Assembly (NCBI GenBank): GCA_963791635.1
Contig: CAWBTC010000005.1
Location: forward strand, 1,302,001 to 1,366,000
Length of the DNA stretch: 64,000 nucleotides
DNA from: VFMC01 sp963791635
Lineage (GTDB): Bacteria > Actinomycetota > Acidimicrobiia > Acidimicrobiales > Ilumatobacteraceae
Direction: 5' to 3'
Below, one piece after another: positions 27,635 to 37,825 of the stretch. The translations under genes were made by a program, and so were the position numbers. The notes beneath the pieces were generated by a model. It saw only the letters and a list, made by a program, of their open reading frames with translations. It had not been told where the DNA came from and did not search any database. Each line of letters starts with the position of its first letter. Position 1 is the first letter of the stretch.

Positions 27635-29245
27635 TCAGAGCTCGTCATGGGTCGACGCACGATTCGCCTTGGCGACGACCGGACGATCGCGATGTGCGCG
27701 CTGGCCGTTCGAGCGTTTGGGGACCGAGTCCTCGGACACCTCGAACACGTCGGCCGCGTCGAACACGTCGGCCGCCCCGCTCGCTTCGGTCGCTTCGGTC
27801 GCTTCGGTCGCTCGGTGCTCGGTCGCTTCGGTCGCGTGGATGCCACCGTCACGGACGTTGCGCTCAGCAGCGTGGTCACGATGTTCGTTGACCCCACGGC
27901 CGGTGACCGTCGGCGGTTCGTCGGCGTCCGCGAACGCATCGTCGGCCGGCGCCTCGACAATGGGCGGGCGCATCAGGCGCGACAGGAAGCTGTGTTGCAC
28001 CACGATCACGCCGTTCGGGCGCGCGCCGAGCGCTGCCAGCTCCTCACCTGCGCGCCGCTCGGAGGCGCGGGTGAGGCGGTTCTGGACCACCAGCACGCAG
28101 GCGTCGACCTGTTCGGCGACGAGGCCGATCTCTGCAAGCCGCTCCGTGAGAGGAAGATCGAACACGATCACGTGTGCTGCGGGATCGATCGAGTCGCTGA
28201 TCCGCCGCGGTGCGTCGGCGCTGAGCAGCATCGACGGGCTCAGTGTTGCGCGACCGCTGGGCAGGACTCGGAGATTCGGCCGCACCGTCCGGGTGAAGGC
28301 GCGACGTGGAGAACGGCTCTCCAGCAGATCGGCGACACCGGGGCTGAGCCCGGTGCTTGCGAGGAGGTGGATGGAGGGGTCGCGGAGTCCCAGATCGACG
28401 ATCACCGTCGAGTCGCCCCCCTGCGCGTAGGTGGCCGCGAGCTGCATGGTCACCCGGTTGCGGTCGGGCTCGGAGGAACCGATGACGAGCAGGGAGCGGA
28501 TCTGGCGAGGCCGGCAGGCAACCTGCAGGTTCGACAGGATGGCACCGGCTTCCTCGCTGCTGGCAGCGTCGAGATCGAGCGGCGACGGGCTGCGTCGTCG
28601 CAGCCTGACGACTCCGAGGAACGGGATGTCGTCGAGGGCGCGGAACGCCCGGCGACGACGCACGCGAACGAGCTCCGCCATCAAGGCGAGTGCGGAGGCG
28701 ACGATGAAGCCGATGATGCCGGCGAACAGGGTGTTCATCCGGATGTTCGGCGACACCGGATCCGGGTCCGCCCGCGCGTCACCCACCTGCTCCTGCACGA
28801 ACTCGCTGTACGGGGTGCTCACTCGCACGAGCTCCTCGGCGACCACGTCCGCCGCCCGTGCCGCCTCTTCGGGTGACGAGTCCGTGACGATGATGTCGAG
28901 CAGCAGGGTCTTCGGAGCGAGCTTCACAGCGACGCGAGACCGAAGGCTGCGCCACCCGTCGGCGAGTCCGAGCCGCTGCGCCGCCGGTTCGAGCACGGGC
29001 GAACGAACCGCGAGCTCGGCGAAGGTCAGCGCGAGCTGCTCCTTCAGCGCTCGGTCGCTGTTCTCCACGATGATGCCCGGGGGATCCTGTGCGACGAGCA
29101 CGCTCGTGGTCGCCTCGAACGTGGGTGTTTGCTTCTTGCTCACCACGTATCCGAGCGTGGCGATGCCAGCGGTCACCAGGAGCACGACCATCCAACGACG
29201 CATGATGGTCGCCGTGAGTGTCTGAAGGTCGAGACGATCGTTCAC
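27635..29245 (-). CDS. Wzz-like chain-length protein with degenerate BY-kinase domain
   Basis: Encodes 536 aa from GTG 29245, which overlaps the wzy-like stop by four bases; AGGAG lies upstream. A first helix (WMVVLLVTAGIATLGYVV, about residues 18-35) and a second (NTLFAGIIGFIVASALALM, about 170-190) frame the Wzz extracytoplasmic part. The cytoplasmic region resembles BY-kinase ATPase domains, with TVIVDLGLRDPSIHLL in the place of Walker A', but the Walker A position reads GSSEPDRNRVT and has no Gly-Lys-Ser/Thr. No tyrosine cluster ends the protein; instead there is a repetitive Ala-Thr-Glu tail. It is probably a non-catalytic co-polymerase that sets chain length in partnership with the Wzy-like protein. 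Confidence 0.8.
   Translation of the reverse strand: MNDRLDLQTLTATIMRRWMVVLLVTAGIATLGYVVSKKQTPTFEATTSVLVAQDPPGIIVENSDRALKEQLALTFAELAVRSPVLEPAAQRLGLADGWRSLRSRVAVKLAPKTLLLDIIVTDSSPEEAARAADVVAEELVRVSTPYSEFVQEQVGDARADPDPVSPNIRMNTLFAGIIGFIVASALALMAELVRVRRRRAFRALDDIPFLGVVRLRRRSPSPLDLDAASSEEAGAILSNLQVACRPRQIRSLLVIGSSEPDRNRVTMQLAATYAQGGDSTVIVDLGLRDPSIHLLASTGLSPGVADLLESRSPRRAFTRTVRPNLRVLPSGRATLSPSMLLSADAPRRISDSIDPAAHVIVFDLPLTERLAEIGLVAEQVDACVLVVQNRLTRASERRAGEELAALGARPNGVIVVQHSFLSRLMRPPIVEAPADDAFADADEPPTVTGRGVNEHRDHAAERNVRDGGIHATEATEHRATEATEATEASGAADVFDAADVFEVSEDSVPKRSNGQRAHRDRPVVAKANRASTHDEL
27741..27836. repeat. 18-bp and 9-bp tandem repeats in the Wzz-like gene
   Basis: Two units of TCGAACACGTCGGCCGCG are followed by at least three units of TCGCTTCGG and derivatives. 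On the minus strand they encode the A-T-E repeats and the doubled ADVF motif near the C-terminus. Confidence 0.9.
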
Positions 29246-30597
29246 CGAGCCTGAGCTCCTCTCGTGTTCTCTCGCACCGGTTGATCGGTGGAGAGTTGTG
29301 TCGGTCCCGCATTCGACGGGCTGTGTGGGCTGGCGCTCGAGGTCCGAATGATCTCGACGACGCTGAGGCCGAGGCCGTACAGCAGCCAGTAATGGCGATG
29401 AAGCATGATCGGAATGGTCATGAAGATGGCCATCACCGCCATCATCGACGTGAAGCTCGCCCAGGCGAGCCTGCGCAGCTCCCGGTCGAGTGTGCACCGG
29501 CGCGCCCGCCACAACAACTCGAACCACGTGATGAACAAGAACGCGCCAGCGAGCGCGCCGATGACTCCGGTCTCGGCCATCAACCCGAGCCACATGTTGT
29601 GCGGCTGCTGAGGGGTCGCCTCCGGGTAGTACTTCTGCGCGATGAACCGGAAGTTGTCGAGTCCGACTCCGACGAAGGGCCAGTCGGTGATCTCGGCGAT
29701 TGCCGCGTCCGCGAGTCGCTCGCGGTCGGCGAGCAGGCTGGTCTGCTCGGCAGGATCGTCGCGCGCAGCCAGCGTGCGATCGACGCGGTCGCGCAAGGTG
29801 ACCGGGAAGGCGGTCGTGTTGAACAGCACGACGACCACGACGCCGAGGCCGAGACACATCACGAGCAGTCGCCGCAGCGAGCCCCGGACTCCCTCGCTGA
29901 ACATCACGTAGGGGATCAGACCGACGAACGTCGCCATTGCTCCGCCGCGCGACGCAGACGCTGCGAGCGACCAGATCATGAGATATCCGAGCGCAGCGCC
30001 CACCCAACACGCACGCCATCGTTGCCCGCGCCCCCACAGCACGCTGAGGTAGTGCAACACGAACGGCAACAGGTACGCCACCGGATACGCGAGTCGGTTG
30101 GGGTTGTCGCTGTAGAACGCGAGAAGTCGGCCAGCGCCCTGCGCCTGTTGCATCACCATCGCCAGTGCACTGCCGAACAGCGAACCGGCCGCCACCATCA
30201 CCAAGCTCAGGTGGAGCATCCGTCGGGTGTTCACCACCGTGATGATCACGGAGAGCTGGATCAGCAGGATGAAGCCCAACTGGAACAGCTGCGTGAGCGC
30301 TTCGTACGGATGTGTCGACCGGAATCCTCCTGCTGCTGCCGCGGTGAGCAGCACCAGGATCGCGGGGACGAACAACGGTGGCAGGGCGGCGATGCGCCTG
30401 CCGTCGGCGACGAGCAGGTACGCCACACCGGCGAACAGCACGTCGGCCACGGTGAGGCTGCCGAACAGCTCGATGTCTGCCGGCGCGAGCAGAGCGCTGA
30501 TGAGGAAGACGATCTGGATCGAGTCGAGACCCGTGCGTTGTCGGACCCGTTCGAGGCGCGACGCGCTCGGGTGACTCAACGACATGACCGATGTCAT
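29242..30597 (-). CDS. O-antigen ligase/polymerase family membrane protein (Wzy-like)
   Basis: Encodes 451 aa from ATG 30597, in an ATGA overlap with the wzx stop. About ten to twelve hydrophobic segments are visible. The diagnostic O-antigen ligase region is DWPFVGVGLDNFRFIAQKY followed by QQPHNMWLGLMAETGVIGALAG, in which the His and the Gly-rich helix are conserved in the Wzy_C superfamily. It would polymerise or ligate lipid-linked repeat units on the outer face of the membrane. It is flanked by wzx and the wzz-like gene with 4-bp overlaps on both sides, so the three are surely cotranscribed. Confidence 0.9.
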   Translation of the reverse strand: MTSVMSLSHPSASRLERVRQRTGLDSIQIVFLISALLAPADIELFGSLTVADVLFAGVAYLLVADGRRIAALPPLFVPAILVLLTAAAAGGFRSTHPYEALTQLFQLGFILLIQLSVIITVVNTRRMLHLSLVMVAAGSLFGSALAMVMQQAQGAGRLLAFYSDNPNRLAYPVAYLLPFVLHYLSVLWGRGQRWRACWVGAALGYLMIWSLAASASRGGAMATFVGLIPYVMFSEGVRGSLRRLLVMCLGLGVVVVVLFNTTAFPVTLRDRVDRTLAARDDPAEQTSLLADRERLADAAIAEITDWPFVGVGLDNFRFIAQKYYPEATPQQPHNMWLGLMAETGVIGALAGAFLFITWFELLWRARRCTLDRELRRLAWASFTSMMAVMAIFMTIPIMLHRHYWLLYGLGLSVVEIIRTSSASPHSPSNAGPTQLSTDQPVRENTRGAQAR

Positions 30598-32255
30598 CGC
30601 AGGACTCCCGCGGCCAGTGCTCGAACACGCACCAGGAGTTGGCGCCGCGTGCCGCCACCGAGACCGATGATGAACGCGATCACGAGCGAGGCTGCGCCGG
30701 TGAGCAGCGAGCCGGCGATGATCAGCGGCCACGACTCGGTCGACACGACGGGACGCACGACGACAGCTGCAGCGAACATGACGATCGTCGCTGCGGCCGG
30801 CCGCAACACCGCCCGCAGCTGTTCGCTCGCGGGATGACCGATGGCCTCGCCGACGACCACCGGGTACACGAGGCTCAGCAGCAGACGGCCGACGATGAGC
30901 CCGATGCACAAGCCGGTGATCCCCATGTCGTATTCGCGGATGAGCACGCCGGCGACGACGAGTGCGACAACCGACGACACGAGGCCCGTGAGGGTCTTGG
31001 TGCGCACCTGCAGCGTCACGTCGATGATGAAGGCATCGCTGCGGATGAGCGCGAGTTGCAGGAGGGTGATCATCATCAGCAGCAACTCGGTGTTTCCGGA
31101 GAAGTACTCGTCACCCACCCACTTGGCGACGAAGGACTCGTTCCACACGAGGATCGACACGCTTGCCGCCAATGCCAACAACCACGTGAGCGCCATCACC
31201 TCGCCTCGGACCCGACGTGCGCGTTGGTGCTCGCCGGCTCCGATGATCCCGCCGAGGCCCGGAATGCCGCCCATGACCAGCATCGAGAGCAACGGCAGCG
31301 TCGCCTCGGGGATGAACTTCGTCAGTGAGTAGCTCGTGACGAGCCCGACGGAGCCGATCACGCCGAGCACGAGGACGTCACCGGACATCATCAGCTGGTT
31401 GACGAACTTCCACAGCATGAACCAGCCGCTGAGTCCAGCGAACCAACGAACCTCGCGACGGCGAGGTCGCGCGATGCCGAACCACGGAACGTGTGTGCGG
31501 GTGATGCGCCAGAACACCGCGCCGGTGGCGAGCGTACCGAGGAGGTTGACCGTGGCGACGCCGACCATGCCGAAGTCGAGCCACAGCGCACCAGCGGTCG
31601 CGAGCCCGACGACGAGCACGAGCACGGTCGACAGGCCCATCCGCCGGTACCCCAGGTTCGATCCCTGCAGCGTCGACTGAGGGATCGTGAGCAGGCTGAC
31701 CGCGATGGAGTCGATGCCCAACAACAGGATCGCCCACCGCACCACTGCGACGTCGTCGGTGGGCGTCTCCAGCAGAGTCGGCAACTGCCAGATCGCGAGC
31801 GCGGTGACGACGGAGAGCAGCGGCAGGAACATCGCCCACACGACGATCGATGCACCGACCAGACGTCGCTTCTCTTGGTCGTCGTCGCTGTACATGCGAT
31901 TCGCAATCGCCGATTGCAGCGCCTGGGCCGCACGACCACTCGTCGCCCACAGGTAGCCGGTCAGGCGCCAGAGCACCCGCCACGCGCCGTAGAGGAAGTC
32001 GCCGAGCCCGCGCAGCAGCAGCGGATTGAGCAGCAACTCGACCACCGTCCGAGCAAGGAAGTCGAGCCCCGCGGCCAAGGCGTTGAGCGAGGCCTTCTTC
32101 GACAGCGCCTCGCTTCCGGATCGGCTGCGGGATTGGTTGCCGGAGCGGCCGCCGGCGTCGCCTCCAGTCGGTTGCACACCCTGGGTGTAGGCGGTGAGAC
32201 CGATCGCTTCGGCGTCGCCGGTCGGGACCGTGACCGCACGTCGCACACCAATCAC
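30594..32255 (-). CDS. Wzx-type polysaccharide flippase (MOP superfamily)
   Basis: Encodes 553 aa if GTG 32255 is the start; ATG 32351 would add 32 Arg-rich residues. After a roughly 50-residue soluble N-terminus, about fourteen hydrophobic segments follow, with KKASLNALAAGLDFLARTVVELLLNPLLLRGLG at the first helix, YGAWRVLWRLTGYL, and QSTLQGSNLGYRRMGLST. This is the lipid-linked oligosaccharide exporter of the Wzx/Wzy pathway. Just upstream of the proposed start lies a hairpin (32257-32273) that could affect translation. First gene of the wzx - wzy - wzz operon. Confidence 0.88.
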   Translation of the reverse strand: MIGVRRAVTVPTGDAEAIGLTAYTQGVQPTGGDAGGRSGNQSRSRSGSEALSKKASLNALAAGLDFLARTVVELLLNPLLLRGLGDFLYGAWRVLWRLTGYLWATSGRAAQALQSAIANRMYSDDDQEKRRLVGASIVVWAMFLPLLSVVTALAIWQLPTLLETPTDDVAVVRWAILLLGIDSIAVSLLTIPQSTLQGSNLGYRRMGLSTVLVLVVGLATAGALWLDFGMVGVATVNLLGTLATGAVFWRITRTHVPWFGIARPRRREVRWFAGLSGWFMLWKFVNQLMMSGDVLVLGVIGSVGLVTSYSLTKFIPEATLPLLSMLVMGGIPGLGGIIGAGEHQRARRVRGEVMALTWLLALAASVSILVWNESFVAKWVGDEYFSGNTELLLMMITLLQLALIRSDAFIIDVTLQVRTKTLTGLVSSVVALVVAGVLIREYDMGITGLCIGLIVGRLLLSLVYPVVVGEAIGHPASEQLRAVLRPAAATIVMFAAAVVVRPVVSTESWPLIIAGSLLTGAASLVIAFIIGLGGGTRRQLLVRVRALAAGVLR

Positions 32256-32601
32256 GGAGGGTGATCCACCCTCACGACGTGCGCGGGGAAAACGATTCGA
32301 AGCCGCGGTGAGCAGCCGTGCCCGCCCGCCATGCGCCCGCCTATCGCCCATGAAGCGCCGGATCGTACCCGAACCTCGGCCGCTGGGGAAGGCAAGCGCG
32401 GCAGTCGTGACACGACCTTGACACTGGCGACACTGCGACGCCTGCGTGCGATCGACTCTCGACGGCGTGTCTCGCATTCGTCAAGATCTTCGGCTAGGGT
32501 CCCCTTCAGACATACCTGGCGGTGTGTGTCCTGTTCGGATCGAGGCGGTGGAACTTCTCGAATCGAACGTCCCGTCAGGCAACTGCAGACGGGAGCAGAC
32601 A
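32256..32601. other. Divergent intergenic region between wzx and the secreted repeat protein
   Basis: No gene is seen. It must hold promoters for both sides. A perfect 7-bp inverted repeat (GAGGGTG-ATC-CACCCTC, 32257-32273) sits against the wzx start. TTGACA at 32418-32423 is a good -35 box for the plus strand but has no convincing -10 at 17 bp; TAGGGT near 32495 is another possible -10. GGGAGCAG before ATG 32602 is the ribosome-binding site for the plus-strand gene. Confidence 0.5.
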
Positions 32602-35600
32602 ATGGGCGGACGTGGACGTCGGAACGTGCTGACGATGGTGACCTGTGCACTTGCATTGAGTGGCATCGTGGTCATCCCAGCAGTCTCGGGAGCGCCTCGC
32701 GCGCCCCGCGCATCCCAGGCGACCGAGCTCCGTGCCACGCCTGCCGCCGACCTCGGCCTCTCGTCGCTCGGCGGCGTCACGTATGACGCATCCACCGGCC
32801 GGTTGGTGTTGGCTGGTGGCGACCAGGACTCCGTGGTCAGCATCGACAGCTCGGGCAACGTTGCATCGCAAGCGTCGATCCCGTTCGGCGCCTCGGGGGC
32901 GACGGTCACGGTCGAGCCATCCACCGGGCGCGTGATCGCCACGCCGTCCGGCACCGTGGTCGCGTTGCCCTCGGCCCGAGGTGGAGCTCCCGGCGCGAGC
33001 CCAGCGCAGGTCGGCCTCGCCGGGCCTGGTGGCCTCCGAGTTCGACCAGGCGAACGGGCGTTGGATCGGCCTCACCGGCAACGGCCGACAGCTCACGATC
33101 TCCGATCGAGCCCCCGATCGCCCCGGTGGCCGCAACTCCACGGTGGATCTGTCGACGGTGAGCAGCACACCGCTCACGGCAGTGGCCGCCAACACCTCCG
33201 ACGGCCTTGTCTGGGTGGCCGGTGCCTCGCTGTACGGGATCGACTCACGCGGCACCGTGGCGCGCACCCTCGCGTTGCCCGACGGCATCACCAGTGCCCA
33301 GGACATGGCTTTCGCCCCGTCCACAGACAGCACCGATCCTGCGAGCACCACGAGCTTGTTCATGGTGGCGAGCCCCGCCGGCGCGACCGCTCCGATGCTG
33401 GTCGAGTTGGCCATCGAGCCGTTGGCTGCCCTGGCCGCCACGGTGGAGGCCACCCTCGTCCGCACCACCGACCTGTCCGTGATCGGACCGCCGGCGCCTG
33501 ACTCGTCGGGCATCGCCTACCTCCCCGGCGAGGACCGCCTCATGATCGGCGACTCCGAGGTCGAGGAGATGGCGATCTATGCGGGCGTGAACCTGTGGAA
33601 GATCACCCGCTTGGGCGCGGTGATCGACACGGGCACGACGTCCCCGGCGTTGAGCGATGAGCCGACCGGGCTCTCCTACAAAGCCTCGAGCAACACGCTG
33701 CTCGTCTCCGATGATGACAAGGACCGCGTCACTCGCGACAACCCGGGCGTCGACGGTCGGTTCGGTACCGGTGACGACTCGACGTCGTACTTCACCACCA
33801 CGTCGACCGGCAACGGCGACTGCGAGGACCTGACCTACTACCCCGACGCCGACCACGTGTTCACGGTCGACGGGGTCAACAAGGAGGTGTATCGCTATCA
33901 AATGAGCAACGGCGCACTCGTGTCCCAGTTCGACGTGGGTGCGTACGGTGCGCTCGACCCCGAGGGCATCGCCTACGACGCCACCACGAACTCGTTGTTC
34001 GTGCTCGACGGTGCGTCAGATGCGATCTACAACGTGGACCTCACCGGAAACCTGATCCAGGTGATCGGCCTCGGCGCGGCGAATGGCGTCAAGCCGGCAG
34101 GCATCGCCGTCGCACCTGCCAGCAACGGCAGTGGCCAGCGCAACCTGTACATCGTCCAGCGCGGGATCGACAACGACGGCAATCCCACCGAGAACGACGG
34201 CGCGATGTACGAGATGAGCATCCCGGGCGGCGGTCCGGTGAACCAGGCGCCGGTCGTGAACGCGGGTGCAGATCAGACCATCACCCTCCCCGCAGGGGCA
34301 ACCCTGTCCGGCACCGCCACCGACGACGGCCTTCCCTCCGGATCGACCCTCACGAGCACGTGGACCAAGCAATCCGGTCCCGGCACCGTCACCTTCGCCA
34401 ACGCCTCAGCACCGAACACCACGGCGACGTTCTCCAGTGGCGGGATCTACGTCATCAGGTTGACATCCTCTGACACCGAGAGATCCTCGTTCGACGAGGT
34501 ACAGATCACCGTCATCGACCCGAACGGCCCCACGGCATTCAGCGTCGCTGTCAACGCGTCGAACGACGACGCCGAGGAGAACAACACCACCGGCAACGTC
34601 AACCGCTCGAGCGCCGACCTCGAACTCGTGCAGGACGGTGCCACCTTGAATCAGACGGTCGGCATGCGCTTCAACGGAGTCGCCGTACCGCCGACCGCAA
34701 CCATCACCAACGCGTACATCCAGTTCACGGTCGACGAGGTGAAGACGGCCGCGGCATCACTCACGATTCGGGGCGAGAAGTCGTTGAACCCTGGCACCTA
34801 CACCTCGGTGGCGTTCAACGTCTCCGCTCGACCCGATACGGCTGCATCGGTTCCGTGGAGCCCGGCTCCGTGGCCCACCCTCGAAGCCGCCGGCAACGAC
34901 CAGCGCACTCCGAACCTCGCCGCGATCGTGCAGGAGGTCATCGGCCAGCCAGGCTGGACCGCCGGGAACTCGGTTGCGCTCACCGTCGTCGGCAGCGGCG
35001 TGCGGACTGCACACTCGTTCGACTTCGGCAGCGGTGCGCCGGTGCTCGTCATCGAATACACCTTCGGCCCCCCGACGAACCAGGCGCCGATCGTGAACGC
35101 GGGTGCTGACCAGACCATCGTCTTCCCCGCAGGGACGACGCTGTCAGGAGCTGCGACCGATGACGGCCTGCCCTCCGGATCGACGCTCACCACCACATGG
35201 TCCCAGTTGTCAGGTCCCGGCACCGTCACCTTCGCCAACGCCTCGTCACCGGCAACCACGGCCACGTTCTCCCAATCAGGCGTGTACACGCTGCAACTGA
35301 GCGCCACCGACAGCCTCCTCACCACGAACGACACCGTCGTCATCACCGTCAATCCGACGGGCACCGACGAACCAGGCGCCGATCGTGAACGCCGGCACCG
35401 ACCAGACGATCACCCTCCCCGCCTCGGCCACGCTGTCGGGCTCCGTCAGCGACGACGGCCTGCCGTCCGGCACCCTCACCCGCACATGGTCGCAGCCAGG
35501 GCGGACCGGCCGCGTCACCTTCGGCAACGCCTCGGCACCGATCACCACCGCCACGTTCCCTCAATCGGGCATCTACACGCTGCGGCTGACCGGGAACGAC

Positions 35601-36487
35601 ACGGCACTGAGCAGCTTCGACGACGTGGTGATCACGGTCAATCCGGTGCCACCGATCAACCAGGCGCCGATCGTGAACGCCGGCGCCGGACCAGACCATC
35701 CAACTGCCGAGCTCGGTGTCGCTGTCGGGCACTGCCAGCGATGACGGCCTGCCCACCGGCTCCACGCTCACGAGGATGTGGTCCGAAGCTGAGCGGCCCC
35801 GGCACGGTCGCCTTCGCCGACGCCTCGGCACTGGCGACCACCGCCTCGTTCTCCAGTCGGGCAGTGTACACCCTGCGGCTGACGGCGAGCGACAGCGTGC
35901 TCAGCTCGAACAGTGACGTCATCATCACCGTCAACGCCGCGGCAGGGAGCAACACCCTCACGGTCAGTGTCGGGGCAGTGAGTGATGACGCAGAGGAGAA
36001 CAACGCCACTCACCTGGTCGATCTCAAGAGCAGCGATCTCGAGATCGTGACCGACGGGACGAAGGTGCAGACGATCGGTCTGCGCTTCGCCAGTGTCAAC
36101 CTGCCTGCCAACGCGACCGTCGTCAACGCGTACATCCAGTTCTCCACGAACCGTGCGAGGTCCGGTGCCGTCTCGATCGATGTGAGGGGCGTGCTCCAGG
36201 CCAACCCGACCACCTTCACGACGGCGGCGTTCAACGTCTCGGGTCGGCCACAGTCGGCGACGTCGGTCGGGTGGGCTCCTGCCACGTGGACGATCGTCGG
36301 TGAGGCCGGCGTCAACCAGCGGACACCGAACCTGAAGGCCCTCGTCGATCTGATCCGATCGACCCCCGGCTTCGCCGCCGGCAACGCGATGGCGTTCACC
36401 CTGGCTGGTCCGGGCGGCGTCCGCCAGGCGAACTCGTTCGGCTTCGGTCAGGCGGCTTCGCTGGTGATCGAGTACAACGTTCCGTAG
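32602..36487 (+). CDS. Secreted beta-propeller/PKD-repeat protein, interrupted by four +1 frameshifts
   Basis: Removing four single bases (near 33022, 35366, 35688 and 35785) gives one continuous 1293-aa protein, and the total length then divides by three. A signal peptide (MGGRGRRNVLTM, then a hydrophobic run to IPAVSGA) is followed by an NHL/SMP-30-like propeller to about residue 540 (repeats such as GVTYDASTGRLVLAGG, GIAYLPGEDRLMIGDS, GIAYDATTNSLFVLDG). Four PKD/Ig-like repeats of form NQAPIVNAGADQTI...SGPGTVTFANAS follow, and two copies of a domain with NASNDDAEENN and TVGMRFNGVAVP. The second copy ends the protein at EYNVP. The last domain type occurs in many secreted enzymes and adhesins. 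No anchor motif is visible. Its position inside the exopolysaccharide locus suggests a matrix or surface-binding role. Confidence 0.75.
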
Positions 36488-36526
36488 CCCCCCGGAAGAT
36501 CGGCCGGCCGTCCGCCTGGCTGGTCA

Positions 36527-36557
36527 GCCGTCCCGCCGTCAGTGACGGCGGGACGGC
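36527..36557. terminator. Near-perfect palindrome between convergent genes, likely bidirectional terminator
   Basis: Fifteen-base arms (36527-36541 and 36543-36557) around one central base. It lies 40 bp after the secreted protein stop and includes the stop codon and last five codons of the glycosyltransferase on the opposite strand. No T-run, as is common in high-G+C actinobacteria. Confidence 0.7.
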
Positions 36558-37825
36558 AGCAGCCGGGTGTAGAGCGCATCGAGCCGATCCACCATCTGGC
36601 CGGCGCTGAACTGCGGCCGCACGCGCTCTCGTCCTCTGGCGGCGATGCACCGAGCATCGTCGGGGTGATCGAGCAACCAGACGATGTTCTCGGCTTGAGC
36701 AGCCGGATCGGCAGCAGGCGACAACATGCCGGTCCGACCGTGCTCGACGAGCTCGGGCATCCCGTTCACCGCGGTGACCGCGACCGGTATTCCGAGCACC
36801 ATCGCCTCGGTCAGCGCCCGTCCCAGGCCCTCCCACAACGACGACAGCACGAACACGTCGACCACGGCCAGGATGGCCGGAACGTCGTCTCGATGCCCGA
36901 GCACGCGGATCCGCGGCTCGTCGATGACGGCATGGCGAACCTCGTCCGCGAGCGGACCATCGCCGACCATCAGGAACTGCGCATCCGGACGGGAGATGAG
37001 CGCTCGCCGAGCCGCGGCCACGAAGTCGAGTGGCGCCTTCTGCGGCGAGAGCCTGCCGATCATCGCGACGATCGGTCGCTCGGGATCGAGGCCGAGGGCG
37101 GCGCAGGTGCCGCCACGATCGGGCACCACGTCGAAGCGCTCGTAGTCGATGCCGCTGTACACGGTGGTCACCTTGTCGGGCGACGCGATCTTCGCAGCGA
37201 GGACCTCGTCTCGGTTCTGCTCGCACACGGTGACGATCATGTCGCTCCGGCGCGCTGCGTGACGCTCGAGTGCGAGGTACGTACGCGAGACGAGACGGCC
37301 CGTGAGCTGCTGGCGTCGACTCGCCGGTCGCCCGCCCGAGTCCTGCCAGGACAGCAGGTGCAGTGTGTGCACGATCAGGGGCACTCCGGCCCGTCGTGCG
37401 GCGAGACGACCGAGATAGCCCGCCTTCGCGTTGTGGGTGTGCACCACGTCGTACGGGTGTTCGCGAAAGAACCGCGTGAGCTCGCGTAGCAGCAACAGAT
37501 CGTCGAGAGGGCGAGGAGCGCGACGGAGTCTCGGAAACAGGTAGAGGGAGTCGGCCGCGTCTCGCCCGACCTCGATCTTGTCGTCGTGCTCGGTGCCCGA
37601 GCCGAGATCCACGCGATACCGGTCACGCGACAGACCCTCGACGGTGGCGAGGGTGTTGTCGGTGCCTCCCCCGAACCCCAGGTGGGTGATCAGATGGAAG
37701 ACCCGAACTCGCGAGTCGTCGGCATCACCAGCTCGCGTGGCATCGCTGGACACGGTGCCAGTCTCGACCGTGCCGCTCTCGACGGTGCCAGTCTCGACGG
37801 TGGTGTTCCCGACGGTGCCGGTCAT
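36539..37825 (-). CDS. GT4-family glycosyltransferase
   Basis: Encodes 428 aa from ATG 37825 (overlapping the deacetylase stop by four bases). After a 38-residue repetitive Thr/Val/Glu N-terminus, a GT-B glycosyltransferase begins: VFHLITHLGFGGGTDNTL, DVVHTHNAKAGYLGRLAARRAG, VTTVYSGIDYERF, IVAMIGRLSPQKAPLDFVAAARRAL, FLMVGDGPLADEVR, VRVLGHRDDVPAILAVVDVFVLSSLWEGLGRALTEAMVLGIPV. The E-G-L-G-R-A-L-T-E segment is the GT4 donor site. It lies downstream of the initiating phosphotransferase and deacetylase genes and most likely adds the second or later sugar of the repeat. Confidence 0.92.
   Translation of the reverse strand: MTGTVGNTTVETGTVESGTVETGTVSSDATRAGDADDSRVRVFHLITHLGFGGGTDNTLATVEGLSRDRYRVDLGSGTEHDDKIEVGRDAADSLYLFPRLRRAPRPLDDLLLLRELTRFFREHPYDVVHTHNAKAGYLGRLAARRAGVPLIVHTLHLLSWQDSGGRPASRRQQLTGRLVSRTYLALERHAARRSDMIVTVCEQNRDEVLAAKIASPDKVTTVYSGIDYERFDVVPDRGGTCAALGLDPERPIVAMIGRLSPQKAPLDFVAAARRALISRPDAQFLMVGDGPLADEVRHAVIDEPRIRVLGHRDDVPAILAVVDVFVLSSLWEGLGRALTEAMVLGIPVAVTAVNGMPELVEHGRTGMLSPAADPAAQAENIVWLLDHPDDARCIAARGRERVRPQFSAGQMVDRLDALYTRLLPSRRH
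37753..37824. repeat. 15-bp tandem repeat x5 at the 5' end of the glycosyltransferase gene
   Basis: Five units related to CGGTGCCAGTCTCGA encode the (T-V-E-T/S-G) repeats of the N-terminus on the minus strand, just before the GT-B fold. Confidence 0.9.

Noticed and set aside
33245..33901. Several antisense frames in the secreted repeat protein region
   Set aside because: Shadows of the repeated PKD/propeller coding sequence.
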